Shown here: positions 47,940 through 59,640 of the stretch, in pieces
Position numbering within the stretch: the first letter of the stretch is position 1
Layout: every line of letters begins with the position of its first letter
Assembly (NCBI GenBank): GCA_030762175.1
Contig: CM060843.1
Location: 26,582,001-26,646,000, forward strand
Direction: 5' to 3'
DNA: 64,000 nucleotides
From: Metallyticus violacea
Taxonomy: Eukaryota; Arthropoda; Insecta; Mantodea; Metallyticidae
The notes under the pieces: model-generated
Told to the model about the DNA's origin: nothing
Databases searched by the model: none
Seen by the model: only the letters and a program-made list of their open reading frames with translations
Made by a program: the position numbers and the translations under genes

Positions 47940-48579
47940 AGTAATATTTATTAGGACTATTTCACGAATAAAACAAGAGTTTAAATATACTTTCCCTAAA
48001 CTTGACTTACAATAATGTAATAATTGTACATTTGCATTATGAATACTTGACCTTTACAAGTCATCTTGCAACAAACAAAGGTCCATTGTCAGTAAAGCCA
48101 ACAGAGAAGAGCCAAATGTGGATTTGGGACTATTTCATGAATATAATAAGAATAAAAGTAACATATATTTGAAATTCGCGTACGGGTTATTAACAGTGTA
48201 TAAAATTTTATACCTACTTATGAATTCTTACCTATTCAGAAATCGTGAGAATGAAATTAATTTCGACTATTACAGTCACTACCGTTTGATTTACTAATAC
48301 CAACTGAGAAAAACAAAACAGAGAACACATTTTATCATTCTGAACAACATGTTTATTAAAATTTATGATTGCTTAGGTGAGTATTGTTACATCATTTATA
48401 AAATGATTTCAGACTCTTTGGCTGAATACGCAAAAACAATTGCTTATATGAATACACATTAGTTACTAAAATTAACAGACTGAAGAATCAGAAAAGTGGC
48501 CAGTGATGCGTGCTAAGCAATTGTATAGTAGAGGTATACAGTTGGCTACACTGACCACAAGAAAATTATTATTAAAGCA

Positions 48580-49054
48580 GCAACGAGTGATCTGTTATAC
48601 ATTTTTGTAGCACTTCCGTGGCAACGAGAGAGAAGTTCAGCAAATCATTGTTACAGGAGATGAAACTATGGTCCTCTACTATGGTCCCTTGTCCAAAAGA
48701 GAATCAATGGAGTGGCATAAGCCTGGAGAAGCTCCGCCTCTAAAGACCAAGGTCACTTAGTCAACCAAGAAGATCATGGCCACAATCTTTTGGCACTGTG
48801 AAGGAATGCTGTTCATTGACTTCAAAGAGAGGAACACCTAAGTAAATGGGGAATACTATACTGGCCTACTGCACGAACTACGTGCTTCCATCAAAGAGAA
48901 AAGGCGAGGAAAGCTGAATGGTGGTGTGCACCTTCTTCACGACGACGAGCCTGTGCATTCAGCCCTTGTTGCAAAGGAAGCCGTGAAAAATGTGGCTTCA
49001 AGGAGATAGATCATTCACCCTACAGCCCAGATCTAGCTCCCAGTGATTATTTCC
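48580..49054 (+). pseudogene. mariner transposase fragment
   Basis: Closely similar in DNA to 62080-62545 of the complete-ended mariner. Reads TGDETMVLYYGPLSKRESME (first catalytic Asp), MATIFWHCEGMLFIDFKE, LRASIKEKRRGK, LLHDDEPVHSALVAKEAVK (second catalytic region, HDNAP altered to HDDEP) and, after a frameshift, the SPDLAPSDYFL region at the DNA level. Stops at about 48758 and 48840. Both ends of the element are missing. Confidence 0.8.
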
Positions 49055-49211
49055 TCAACGCGGTGTCAATAAGTTCCCTCTGATTTACATTCAGTTTTTC
49101 CCGGGCTATGAACGTGTAAATGAATCATTCCCACCTCATGCTAAAGTGACGAGCATGAATTATTTGGGGAGAAGCATTTTTATTGTAAAACGTTAAAGAG
49201 AATGAGATATA

Positions 49212-49886
49212 CACGAAGGGTGCCAAAAGGTGCACACACTTCATGCAAAGAAAAAACTGTGCTAACATAACAAAACTGAATTCACACAAACAAAAAATGA
49301 TGGGCACTAATCATCTTAGACTTTTACATTTACAACACTTATAACAGTTGCTCAAAATGCCCACGAAAGGCGTCGATACACTTCTGAGTACATTGAACTA
49401 CTGATTGAGTAACATTTGCAAAAGTGTCCTCAGCGATTGCAGCACATGCCGTTTCAATTTCTTCCCGAAGTGCTGCCAGTGTAGCTGGTTTTCTACTGTA
49501 TACAACATCCTTAAGAGTTTCACATAGATAGAAGTCCAATGGAGCTAGATCCGGAGAAAGCGGTGGAAAATCAATCGGACCTTTTCATCCTATCAAGAGC
49601 CTTAGATACTTCAAAATTGCTTTCCGCTGTTCAAACGATAATCTTGGCTCCATTTTGTTGTAGCAACGCTAGCATAACGTAATGTGAGTCAGGTTTTACA
49701 GAACATCTTGGCTTCATTTGTTCATTTTTGATTTTTCTGTCACGTAGCAACGCTATCATAATGTATGTGAGTCACATCTGTTTACAAAACATCTTACTAC
49801 ATTACTGTTGTTTTCGGTCCAACTTTGCAATATATTAAATAGATATCTACAATGAAGGTGTGTGTACATTTTTGGCACCCTCGCTA
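49212..49886 (-). mobile_element. Internally deleted Tc1/mariner-like element, copy C
   Basis: Inverted repeats CACGAAGGGTGCCAAAAGGT and, at the right end read in reverse, TAGCGAGGGTGCCAAAAATG, both flanked by TA. The minus strand keeps RLSFEQRKAIL (N-terminus) fused within a few codons to GPIDFPPLSPDLAPLDFYL, then VVYSRKPATLAALREEIETA and GHFEQLL. 675 bp, with a deletion junction different from copies A and B. Confidence 0.85.
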
Positions 49887-49969
49887 TATGTATATTAAAT
49901 TATAATCCGGGTCCTAGTCATTACATTACGTCGTCATTAAAAACATCCCTGTCATCTTCATTATATAAG

Positions 49970-50235
49970 GCCACGGGCCGCCGAGGTCCTTAAGGCGCGG
50001 ACTCATGAGTTGGAGATCTGGGGTTCGAATCGCACCAGAACCGTCCTCCCTGACTGAGTCTTTTACAGGTTTTCCTCAGTCCTCATAAATGGAAAATGCT
50101 CTAAATTATGACCTGGAACGCTTCCTTCTTTGAAAAAAAATTCTTTCGCCGTTTATCATTTCACTTCATGTATTATTCGGTGTCCACCGTCTGTGATGCC
50201 TCAGTAGTTAAAACACTATTAAAAACATTCAATAT
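49970..50235 (+). mobile_element. SINE2 copy
   Basis: The head CCACGGGCCGCCGAGGTCC and TTAAGGCGCGGACTC has a good B box, GGTTCGAATCGC. A short body deletion follows ATGCTCTAAATTATGACC. The 3' end has GTCTGTGATGCCTCAGTAGT and a shortened hairpin arm before AACACTATT. Confidence 0.88.
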
Positions 50236-50239
50236 CATA

Positions 50240-50880
50240 ACCTTCGCTGTTGTCGCACATAATGAGCTTGACCTTTTAGTACTTCATTAGTCTTCCCTTT
50301 AATGTATCTTTTGGGATTATATTCCACAGCTGCTTTTGATACGCGTTTATTTCGCTTTCAATTAAAATGTCAAAAACAATCCTATGCAGTGTGTGTGTAT
50401 TCCTTCTATATTCCAAACATTATATACACAATATTCATCTTTCAAGTTTTAACTACAGCTTTTTTAAATTGTACAATAAAAGCAGAAAATCGATAATGTG
50501 CGCAGCGCATCTACACAATATTAATTAATAATCACTCCATCAGACGTTATATAAAACACACTCCATTTTAATGTACAATATGTTAATTTTACATATACCA
50601 CGCGGGTGAACTGCACACTTGCTTTGCTGTTACTTTCTTAGAAGAATTTGGATTCCAACTTTAAAGTAGTAAATATATAACGAGAGTTATTTCTGACTTC
50701 CGTCAGTTAAGTGCAGCATGCGCTAGGCCAAGGTCACGCAGTTGCCTATCAAGATAACTGACAGTTTCCGCAAATAGACATTCAATCGCAATTTTGTTGT
50801 TACGCGAGCAAGCATTGTTTCTGGTTTATGTTTTTTATCACAGTTTGTGGTTACTTTTTTTTTATTTTGTGTCGCCAACT
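50240..50880. other. Unassigned AT-rich DNA
   Basis: No gene recognised. Confidence 0.5.
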
Positions 50881-50894
50881 TTCAGTTTCTTTCG

Positions 50895-50962
50895 AGGCGA
50901 TGATTGGAATGAATGAAATGATGAAGGAAATAAGTGCGGAGTCTTAGATCTAATGTTAACTT
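50895..50962 (-). mobile_element. SINE3 (part 1) split by the LTR element
   Basis: GAATGAATGAAATGATGAAG, AAGTGCGGAGTCTTAGATC: the reverse complement of an S3-type 3' end. It continues at 57394 past the LTR element. Confidence 0.5.
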
Positions 50963-51148
50963 TGAAGCCGGAAATAAGGCTGCCTATATTAATTTTATAA
51001 CCTGAGGCTACAGAGTTATATTTATAAAGGCATTATATTTTATAAGGATAATTGTTATGTATATATATAAGAAATATTTTAGAGATAGGTAGAACAAAAA
51101 TAGAGTTATATTTATAAAGGCATTATATTTTATAAGGATAATTGTTAC

Positions 51149-51201
<53 letters not shown>

Positions 51202-51711
51202 AAATATTTTTAGAGATAGGTAGAACAAAAATAGAAATAATTTGTAACTTGTAACTTACAAAAGGGTTTTGTATACATTTTGTGTAAAACATGTTAGAAA
51301 GAGAATGTATACCTGACGCCTCTCCACTCACTGACCGCTCCTTAGACAAGGCTGAAGAAAGGGTAAACTATCTTTTGTTAGGTCACGAACCTTCTACCCG
51401 GGAAATACTTAGGAGTTGACAATAAGAGAAACATGTGGCCGTAACGGGACAGTATTTAACAAAGTCAGACTTAAAAATATTTTAAGAGAAAATGAAAATG
51501 TCAGAACGGAGACGAAAATGTTTTATTACAGGAAAGCCGAAAACACGTGCGTTATCTCCGGGAACATTTAGGAATCTACAAACTAAGGAAGGCAAAAGAT
51601 TTTCAATAGAAATCAGAATGTAAGGAAAGGGCCGAGATTTATGACAGCTTGTTCTGGGAAAATTCAAGTTCGTGGGAAGACGTTAGATCAGGGGGGAAAG
51701 AATAATTCTAG

Positions 51712-51732
51712 CCAATGGTCTTCGTATAAAAG
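51712..51732 (+). promoter_or_regulatory. LTR promoter: CCAAT and TATA boxes
   Basis: CCAAT (51712-51716) and TATAAAAG (51725-51732), conserved in the 3' LTR at 56736-56740 and 56749-56756. Confidence 0.65.
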
Positions 51733-52143
51733 TTAACGAATCAGGAGAACTTAGATATAAATAAATAATTTTAGGATAACCAATGATGAAAGTACAACAC
51801 GAAAATAGATAAAATACGAGGGAATTTAATTTAGCGAAAAGCGTGGCGATGTAGTAGAAAAACTAGAGTACAGAAGTCAGAGAGGAATTCACGCATTCGG
51901 TAGAGACACAGTCAGATGCGCATTTCGCACTCAGTAAACGCATTCAGAGGCGCATTTCACACTCGTAGAAGTCGGACATTCATAGATTCACATTCAGACA
52001 TTCAGTAGATATACATTCACAGATTTACACTCACACATTCATAGATTCAGAGGGACATTCAGACATCCAGATATTCACTCAGGAAGCCAGTCTAAGTGAG
52101 TAGCGAAGTCAGCGGCGAACGGTTAGGAAGTACTTTACATGTG

Positions 52144-52149
52144 AATAAA
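52144..52149 (+). terminator. LTR polyadenylation signal
   Basis: AATAAA about 410 bp downstream of the TATA box, followed by CTTGTGTATTTTTGGG; conserved at 57168-57173. Confidence 0.6.
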
Positions 52150-52371
52150 TTATTTTAAACAAGTCAACCTTGTGTATTTTTGGGCAACACATTTCTCGTT
52201 CCCGTGGATCTATACTGATCCCGAAACACTCCAGTGGACCCTGAGATAAAATTCAACAGAATTGGAGCAAACGACGTCATCAGTGAGCAGCCCGGCCGAG
52301 ACATCGAAATCACGATCAGCTCAGCGATCAACTACGCCATCCCCCGAGCACCCACTAATTCCTGCTCCATA

Positions 52372-52392
52372 TGGCATCCCAACGTGGAGGCT
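52372..52392 (+). promoter_or_regulatory. Putative primer-binding site
   Basis: TGGCATCCCAACGTGGAGGC resembles the TGGCGCCCAACGTGGGGC type complementary to the 3' end of tRNA-Lys, with a few differences. It starts 2 bp after the LTR. Confidence 0.6.
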
Positions 52393-52786
52393 CGTAGACG
52401 GAGACGAGAAGCGGACAACAGCCCAGCAGAAGCGGACGACATCAGCCCAGCAGCCGCAGACGACACCAAGAAGGAACCAGAAAGTTTTGCTTGCTACACA
52501 ACCGAGCATAGTGGACAACATGGAGAGCTACATCGAGCAGCCCAAGTGGATAGCCGGCCGACATCGCAGAGAAACCGACCGTAAACACAAGGTTTACGAG
52601 CAGATACGACGGAACTGGTAACTGGACATCACTACAAGAGCTTATAACCGGACCCCACTACAAGAATATCATGCGAACGACAACCGAGAAAGCAAAAATA
52701 AGGTAGAGAAAAACTGAACTGCATAATTTGTTAGTACAAAAAAAATTTCATAGTAATTTATGTAAATTATAAGTAGTAGGCAAAAA

Positions 52787-53794
52787 ATGGCTGAAAGTAG
52801 TACAGTAGAAAATAATTTGTTAGTCGAGAAGCTCATAGTAATAGAGCAGGGAACTAAACAACAGGACATAATCCAAAGGGTTGAAAATAATGTTAATACA
52901 TGCAAAGCCTCCGAAAAGTCGAGTAGTATGGATAGAGATGATAGATTAATGTCTATGATGAGAGAACTAGGTAATAGATTCGAGCGATATCATAATGAAA
53001 TAGGTAATAGATTGGAGCGATATCATAATGAAATAGATGATAGATTCGAGCGATATCATAATGAAATAGGTAATAGATTTAATAGGCTAGAAAAGACACA
53101 AGAGAGGATCAATCAGTCACTAAGAGAACAGATTGATAAATTTGATAGGTTAGAAAAGAATACAGAAAATGAGATAAAGCAGCCTCAGATAGAAACCCTT
53201 AGCGAAGTTAATAATTTAACTCAAGATGTACAAAATGAGCAGGCTAGCATTCTTGAAAAGGACCAAGAATTAAACGTTGAACCTTGTATAGATGTAGAAA
53301 GGGAACTAGAAGAAAATTCCGGGGAACTTAGATGTGGTAGACAGCAAATAGTGGCCGAAAAAGACAATAGCGAGAACCTAGGGGAAATAAATTATAGTCA
53401 ACTAGAACTAGAGGGGAAAACGATAAGTAATGAGGAAACAGGCATAGAAATAGGAGAACAAAATCAAATACTCGAGATAGACCTAAACCGGGAGCAGGTA
53501 ATGTGTCAAGAAAAAGCAAAAGGAAAACAGAGTAGTGATCAGAATTCGATCCAAAGACATCACGGGATAGGGGCACAAGTCTCTTTGATTCAGAAAAATT
53601 TAGTTGAATATTTTGAGGGAAAAATTGCGAAACCTCAAACCGAAATAAATTGCATAAATGCAAGTGTTCAGAATCCCTCAGAATTCGCGAAAGAACAATT
53701 AGCGGAACTCAGGACGGAACCACGCGAATGGAGACCCCCATGGAGTATTAGCGTTCAACTCGGATCCCAAAGAGAAATACATACAAGAATGTAA
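52787..53794 (+). CDS. Gag-like coiled-coil protein of the LTR element
   Basis: 335 residues, uninterrupted from ATG 52787. Residues about 62-94 are three copies of an 11-residue unit (RFERYHNEIGN type) encoded by 33-bp tandem repeats at 52970-53068, followed by RFNRLEKTQERINQSLREQ, a continuous coiled coil. The rest is acidic and Glu/Gln/Asn-rich, ending in PREWRPPWSISVQ. No capsid major-homology region and no zinc knuckle are visible. Its place after the leader of an LTR element suggests the N-terminal assembly part of a Gag. The intact frame and young LTRs suggest it may still be made. Exact family unknown. Confidence 0.6.
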   Translation: MAESSTVENNLLVEKLIVIEQGTKQQDIIQRVENNVNTCKASEKSSSMDRDDRLMSMMRELGNRFERYHNEIGNRLERYHNEIDDRFERYHNEIGNRFNRLEKTQERINQSLREQIDKFDRLEKNTENEIKQPQIETLSEVNNLTQDVQNEQASILEKDQELNVEPCIDVERELEENSGELRCGRQQIVAEKDNSENLGEINYSQLELEGKTISNEETGIEIGEQNQILEIDLNREQVMCQEKAKGKQSSDQNSIQRHHGIGAQVSLIQKNLVEYFEGKIAKPQTEINCINASVQNPSEFAKEQLAELRTEPREWRPPWSISVQLGSQREIHTRM

Positions 53795-53799
53795 AAAGA

Positions 53800-56080
53800 A
53801 AGTAGGATGAATAAGCTGATTGATATAAGGTTGAGAATGTAAATAAATGTAAACATAAGATAGATAAGACAGGAAAGCTAATACAATTTTATAGCTAATT
53901 AATGTAGAAGTATTGTAATACGAAAAGTATTAAGGATAGATATAAGCAAGCAGGTTAGTTATAGGACACATGAATTAGTAGGAAAATAAATTATGGAAAA
54001 CGAATAGTGTTAGGACAGAATTAAATAATTACAAAATTCTCAAAGAAAATTCAATAGAAAAGGAAAACATGTGACGAAAATAAAATAAGTTAATAACTTT
54101 AAGGAACCAGATAGAACGATAAATAATTATAAATGAAATGAGTAAAGAATCAAAGTAATTGTAATCATTAAAAAAAATTAAATATTGGAAGGTGCGTAAA
54201 TTTCAGGAAATAAAATATTAACGTTAAGAAATCATACAGGAAAATAGGTAAATGTGAATTAAAAGAGTAAAGAGATAAAATGATTGCAATCAAGTGAAAG
54301 AAAATTCAAAATAAGATGAAGGCTTAATATAACATATTAGTAACCTTACATAGAGAATTAGGTAATAATATTGTAATAATGTGAATTAGGAGAGTAACAA
54401 AATAAAATAAATCAAGTCAGGCCAAGGAGAATTTAATATATTAAAAGTTTGATAAGACATTAGTAACATTACAGAGGAAACTTATAGAAAAGTAAATAAT
54501 TGAAATTAGAGAGTTTAAGAAATAATAGAATAAGCAGAAGCATGCTAAAGAAAGATAAATGAATAAGAAGCTAAAATTATATATCTTGGTGACGTTCAAT
54601 AAGGAAGCAGATAGGGGTAATAGAAAGAAAAATGAATCAAGTAACGAGAAGAAATATATTAATTATGATACTACGGTTAAAAGTAGAGGGCAAATAATGA
54701 AGTGAAATAAAGTGAAATGAGAAAGATGAAAAATAGATAATAAATAATGGTAATAAGGGAAGAAAATGCATTAATGAATTAAGCAGATAAAGAAAATAAC
54801 GAAATCGTCGATGAATAATAATTCTCGTGTAATGTATTGTTTACCTAAGGTAGCTTCATAAAACGATTCAGGATATCTAATGAATAGTAATGTAGTTAAA
54901 ATCTGTAGAAAATTGCACTGTGAAAGGGGATGGAAAATTCTCCCATATAGGTATACGAATAGAATCATCTATATGTTACCGGTAATGTTATGAAGTGTCT
55001 TACAAGGTGTATAATGGATGATTGATTAAAAGAAAAGCCAGGTCGCAAATTAGAAGCTCATAAAATGTTTGGTGACCAATAAGTGATGTAGTTAAAATCA
55101 ATTAGAAAACAGAAGGCTATAGAATGTCAATCAATGTGTATTTTATTGAAATATAAAGTTATGAACGGATTGCAAATATAATTTCTTTACGTACTACAAG
55201 CTATCTGGTTGTCAGTTAATAAAGTTATGATTCAAAAATAAAATTCAACAATATGATTGTGCTATTGAAATGTTTTTGGTAAAAATAAAAATCGAAGAAC
55301 AGACCGTCATGAATAACTTCATTAAGTAAGGTATGATGTAGGCGTAGCTAGTGGATTAAATGCATTTGAGTAAACTGTAATTGTAATAAATTTCATGTAA
55401 TGTATGTGATATAATACTATTAAGGATTAATGTCAAAAGTTCGTTGGATAAATTAGATAGGAAGTAAACTTGTTTATTGAGTAACAGCTAAAATATTAGC
55501 ATCAGTAATTGAATAAGATAATTGGCTAATATAAGAATAGATTATAAGGAAACTAACCTGCAGAAACATTCAGGGTATATTGTAAATAATAAACATTCGC
55601 ATGCTAGAGTATAATTCATATAAAATATAAATATTAGATGGTATAGTAATGGCGTTGATACGCGAACAAAGGTGCTAAGTGAAAAGCAAGTGAAGTGGGG
55701 AAAAAAAATAAACAAATAAATAAATAAAAAAAGTGCAGTGAATCTTTCTTAGTGCAAACAGATGTGTAAAAGTAAAAGATAAAATGCAAAGCGTATCAGC
55801 TAAATAGACAATATCATAAACATTTAAAAATATATTCTAAAATTTTGTATGTCGAAGCTTAGACTAAAATAACACTCATATCAGAGCCAAGAACAATAAA
55901 AAAAAAACAATGAACAATAGGCTCGGAGTGCAAATATATGTGTCACAAATATAAAATCAATTCGATTCAAGTTTGTTAATATAGTATTAAGAACAATAAG
56001 AATATAACTCTGCAATAACGAGATAGTAATAATCTCACGGGACTGTGTAATCATATTTTGTTGTGTTACCACAACAAAAT
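53800..56080 (+). other. A-rich, C-poor noncoding interior of the LTR element
   Basis: About 2.3 kb with few C residues on the plus strand, dominated by AATAG-, GAAAA- and TAAAT-type words. No frame longer than about 65 codons. No remains of pol could be read. Confidence 0.7.
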
Positions 56081-56084
56081 CTAA

Positions 56085-56097
56085 TTACAGGGGCATT
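56085..56097 (+). promoter_or_regulatory. Putative polypurine tract
   Basis: TACAGGGGCATT immediately before the 3' LTR; short for a polypurine tract, so tentative. Confidence 0.45.
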
Positions 56098-56190
56098 TGA
56101 AGCCGGAAATATGGCTGCCTATATTAATTTTATAACCTGAGGCTACAGAGTTATATTTATAAAGGCATTATATTTTATAAGGATAATTGT

Positions 56191-56226
<36 letters not shown>

Positions 56227-57393
56227 AAATATTTTAGAGATAGGTAGAACAAAAATAGAAATAATTTGTAACTTGTAACTTACAAAAGGGTTTTGTATAC
56301 ATTTTGTGTAAAACATGTTAGAAAGAGAATGTATACCTGACGCCTCTCCACTCACTGACCGCTCCTTAGACAAGGCTGAAGAAAGGGTAAACTATCTTTT
56401 GTTAGGTCACGAACCTTCTACCCGGGAAATACTTAGGAGTTGACAATAAGAGAAACATGTGGCCGTAACGGGACAGTATTTAACAAAGTCAGACTTAAAA
56501 ATATTTTAAGAGAAAATGAAAATGTCAGAACGGAGACGAAAATGTTTTATAACAGGAAAGCCGAAAACACGTGCGTTATCTCCGGGAACATTTAGGAATC
56601 TACAAACTAAGAAAGGCAAAAGATTTTCAATAGAAATCAGAATGTAAGGAAAGGGCCGAAATTTATGACAGCTTGTTCTGGGAAAATTCAAGTTCGTGGG
56701 AAGACGTTAGATCAGGGGGGAAAGAATAATTCTAGCCAATGGTCTTCGTATAAAAGTTAACGAATCAGGAGAACTTAGATATAAATAAATAATTTTAGGA
56801 TAACCAATGATGAAAGTACAACACGAAAATAGATAAAATACGAGGGAATTTAATTTAGCGAAAAGCGTGGCGATGTAGTAGAAAAACTAGAGTACAGAAG
56901 TCAGAGAGGAATTCACGCATTCGGTAGAGACACAGTCAGATGCGCATTTCGCACTCAGTAAACGCATTCAGATGCGCATTTCACACTCGTAGAAGTCGGA
57001 CATTCATAGATTCACATTCAGACATTCAGTAGATATACATTCACAGATTTACACTCACACATTCATAGATTCAGAGGGACATTCAGACATCCAGATATTC
57101 ACTCAGGAAGCCAGTCTAAGTGAGTAGCGAAGTCAGCGACGAACGGTTAGGAAGTACTTTACATGTGAATAAATTATTTTAAACAAGTCAACCTTGTGTA
57201 TTTTTGGGCAATACATTTCTCGTTCCCGTGGATCTATACTGATCCCGAAACACTCCAGTGGACCCTGAGATAAAATTCAACAGAATTGGAGCAAACGACG
57301 TCATCAGTGAGCAGCCCGGCCGAGACATCGAAACCACGATCAGCTCAGCGATCAACTACGCCATCCCCCGAGCACCCACTAATTCCTGCTCCA
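56098..57393 (+). repeat. 3' LTR
   Basis: 1,296 bp, differing from the aligned 5' LTR by about eight substitutions counted by eye plus the tandem duplication and (TA)n length (56194-56224). CCAAT, TATA and AATAAA are all conserved. Confidence 0.92.
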
Positions 57394-57510
57394 ACTTCTC
57401 AGGCCCGGGAAAAACCATACGCAGGCAACATGTCCCGACCGAGGATTGGGACTCAGACCCACCAGTGGAAAATAAACCATCTCAGTCGCTGTGATAGTTC
57501 GTAGTTAAGA
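57394..57510 (-). mobile_element. SINE3 (part 2) split by the LTR element
   Basis: TTCTCAGGCCCGGGAAAAACC, then GTCCCGACCGAGGATTGGGA: on the minus strand GAGTCCCAATCC is B-box-like and ATGGTTTATTTTCC matches the start of the S3 at 21 kb. After removing the LTR element and one ACTT, the SINE is continuous with 50895-50962. Confidence 0.5.
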
Positions 57511-57519
57511 AAACAATCA

Positions 57520-59640
57520 AATAACTCGTGTCTTTGTAATATTACAAACTATTACTGTGCCTGCATTATAAATTGCAGTGCATTCGGGAAGTAAATTTTA
57601 CTGTTGTATATAGAAATGTTATCACTAGAACAGAGGAAAAATAAAGTCCACAAGAATAACCTACACTATAAAAGAATTAAAGAAAATATCACGATAGAAA
57701 TTAGAACAGTTGAAGTAATGAATGATAACGCATTTCAATAATTTTTTTTTAGAAATGTATGACTACGGACGAGGACTTCGATAATACAAGTTATCATTCA
57801 AAGAATTTTAGTTAAAATTGAGTTACATATATTGCATAGTTGCATGTGAGTAATTTAGCTAAAAATAATAATTTCAATGTTCATTCATAATTGAACTGAC
57901 TTGAATTTAAAAAATTTAATGTCAATGTCGTATTTCTAGTCGTTTTGACATTAGTCTAAAAGAGTTGTGCATTAAAAACTTTTTAAATGTTGAAAAATTA
58001 TATTAAAATTAAAGGTACATGAGAAATAATCATCATTATATTAGAGAAATATGGCGTCATTTAGAAAAATTAATTGTATACAAATTTGAAACGCTTTCGC
58101 AAAGCATCATAAACTAATAACGTTGTAATTTTTTTTATTTAGGTTTTTCTTTGTTGTTTTAAATATTGTTTGGACTGCTCTTTTAAGTAGTCCGACTGGT
58201 TTCCAAAATAATCTAAATGCATTTATCTAATATTCCATACGTTAGAATGTGTTTTACCAACCATCTCATATATTAGACAACTAAAACAATTCTTTAATTT
58301 GAAAAGGATTGCTGTAATTATTTTCCTAAAACTGGACTAGGTCATTTATAAATCAAGACTTGGACTTTCGTCTCTCATAATTTCATCGTCTTATTAGTTT
58401 TATTTCTTATTACTTAAATTGTGAAATAGAACCTTCTTTATGTGTATCTCTTTGAAACAAGCCAAGCAGCTCCTCTATCAAATGAATATCTCCAAGGGTG
58501 GGAAATTATTCCTCCATGCACATTCAGTTTACTGTTTGGCTATTGGACGTTTAGCATTTGATTTGTCTATAGTCGAAGGTCTCTTTGTATGGTCGTTCAA
58601 TTCCCAAATGAAAGGGACAAGGCCTGCCTCAGTAATTTCCACATTTCGTACACACGACAGCAAATTAGCTCTCTGGGCCCCGGAGTATTGTGAGGGCAAC
58701 CTTCATTGTGTCCCATGTCCCTCTCCCACATGTTGATTAACTGCGGCGCAAACAGTTCTGAACCATGCGTCTCATTCCTCATACGCACTCCCAAGTGCAT
58801 TATTTACACCCGCACTGCTGCAAGTTAAGTGCTCAGCAGGGCATTTTCCTAGTTCAAGCTAACTGAAATTTGTAATAAAACGTAAAGTTTTTAGTGGAGA
58901 AGAACATTCAAAAGAAAAATGTGTGGATAAAAATGTGTCTTAGTAGAATTTCAGCATGTTTTTGTTGCATTTTTATTAACTGGTTTTTATAAGCAGATTC
59001 TTGACAATAGTTTTAATACTAATCACACTTTGAATCATGATTAAGTACCGTTTACCATAAACGTTTTAAACGAAGCATGTTATGTTCAAGAACTGTTTAA
59101 TTGCTATTATTATTAACTATAAGTGATTCACTCACTATCGACTTCTGATTTTTCCTTCTATGTTTAAAACTAATGGATGTAATGCAGTAAAAGTTGACAC
59201 AAAATATCTTGGTGTTTGAAAAATATGGTTCGGAAGAACACGATTAAAGCACTACTCTCTAGCACACATTTTACAACGTTCTTGAAGGCCGACCCTGTGT
59301 TAATTGTTCCACGGGCACATGTAAACAGCTGTAGAAAAAAATGTAAGTTACATGCTATTGGTATGCAACATGTTAAACATACCAGGGAACAGAAAAGATT
59401 GTATTACCACCATTGGCTCTAGCAGTTGGTCAATGCTATCCAATACTGCATATAGTATTCCAATGGGATGTGATTGCACCTAAGTGGCAAGTCAGTGGCA
59501 AAAAAAAAATTTTTTTTCCATCACCTGGAAAAAATTGTGGTGCGTTGTGTTTGTTGCGGCAACCCATTATTGGTCCATTTCTCCTAAAAAAAAAAAAAAA
59601 TTCAACAGTTGCTACTAATTCATCATGACTCTTATACACA
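57520..59640. other. Unassigned AT-rich DNA
   Basis: No gene recognised. A GC-richer patch at about 58590-58830 is open over 98 codons without motifs. Confidence 0.5.

Larger units (their letters stand above)
50963..52369 (+). repeat. 5' LTR
   Basis: 1,407 bp. It differs from the 3' LTR mainly by a tandem duplication of about 90 bp (51012-51101 and again from 51102) and a longer (TA)n (51150-51199). Promoter signals: CCAAT 51712-51716 and TATAAAAG 51725-51732; poly(A) signal AATAAA 52144-52149 followed by a GT-rich stretch. So U3, R (about 51755-52165) and U5 can be placed roughly. R contains many CATTCA-type words. Confidence 0.9.
50963..57393 (+). mobile_element. Non-autonomous LTR retrotransposon (gag-like only)
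   Basis: Two direct LTRs (50963-52369 and 56098-57393), TG...CA ends, and a 4-bp duplication ACTT at 50959-50962 and 57394-57397. A primer-binding-like site starts 2 bp inside the 5' LTR and a purine-rich CAGGGGCATT precedes the 3' LTR. The 3.7-kb interior has one good ORF and no protease, RT, RNase H or integrase in any frame. It resembles the LARD/TR-GAG class of parasitic LTR elements. The 4-bp duplication and Lys-type primer site favour a Gypsy-like relative as helper; that is inference. Confidence 0.88.

Noticed and set aside
52234..52621. Two overlapping open frames spanning the 5' LTR end and the primer site
   Set aside because: They cross the LTR boundary and primer-binding-like site, and their LTR part is repeated with a different continuation in the 3' LTR; more likely a GC-rich leader that is open by chance.
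58440..58736. 98-codon plus-strand frame
   Set aside because: No recognisable domain, no neighbouring exon or transposon signal; left as unassigned.
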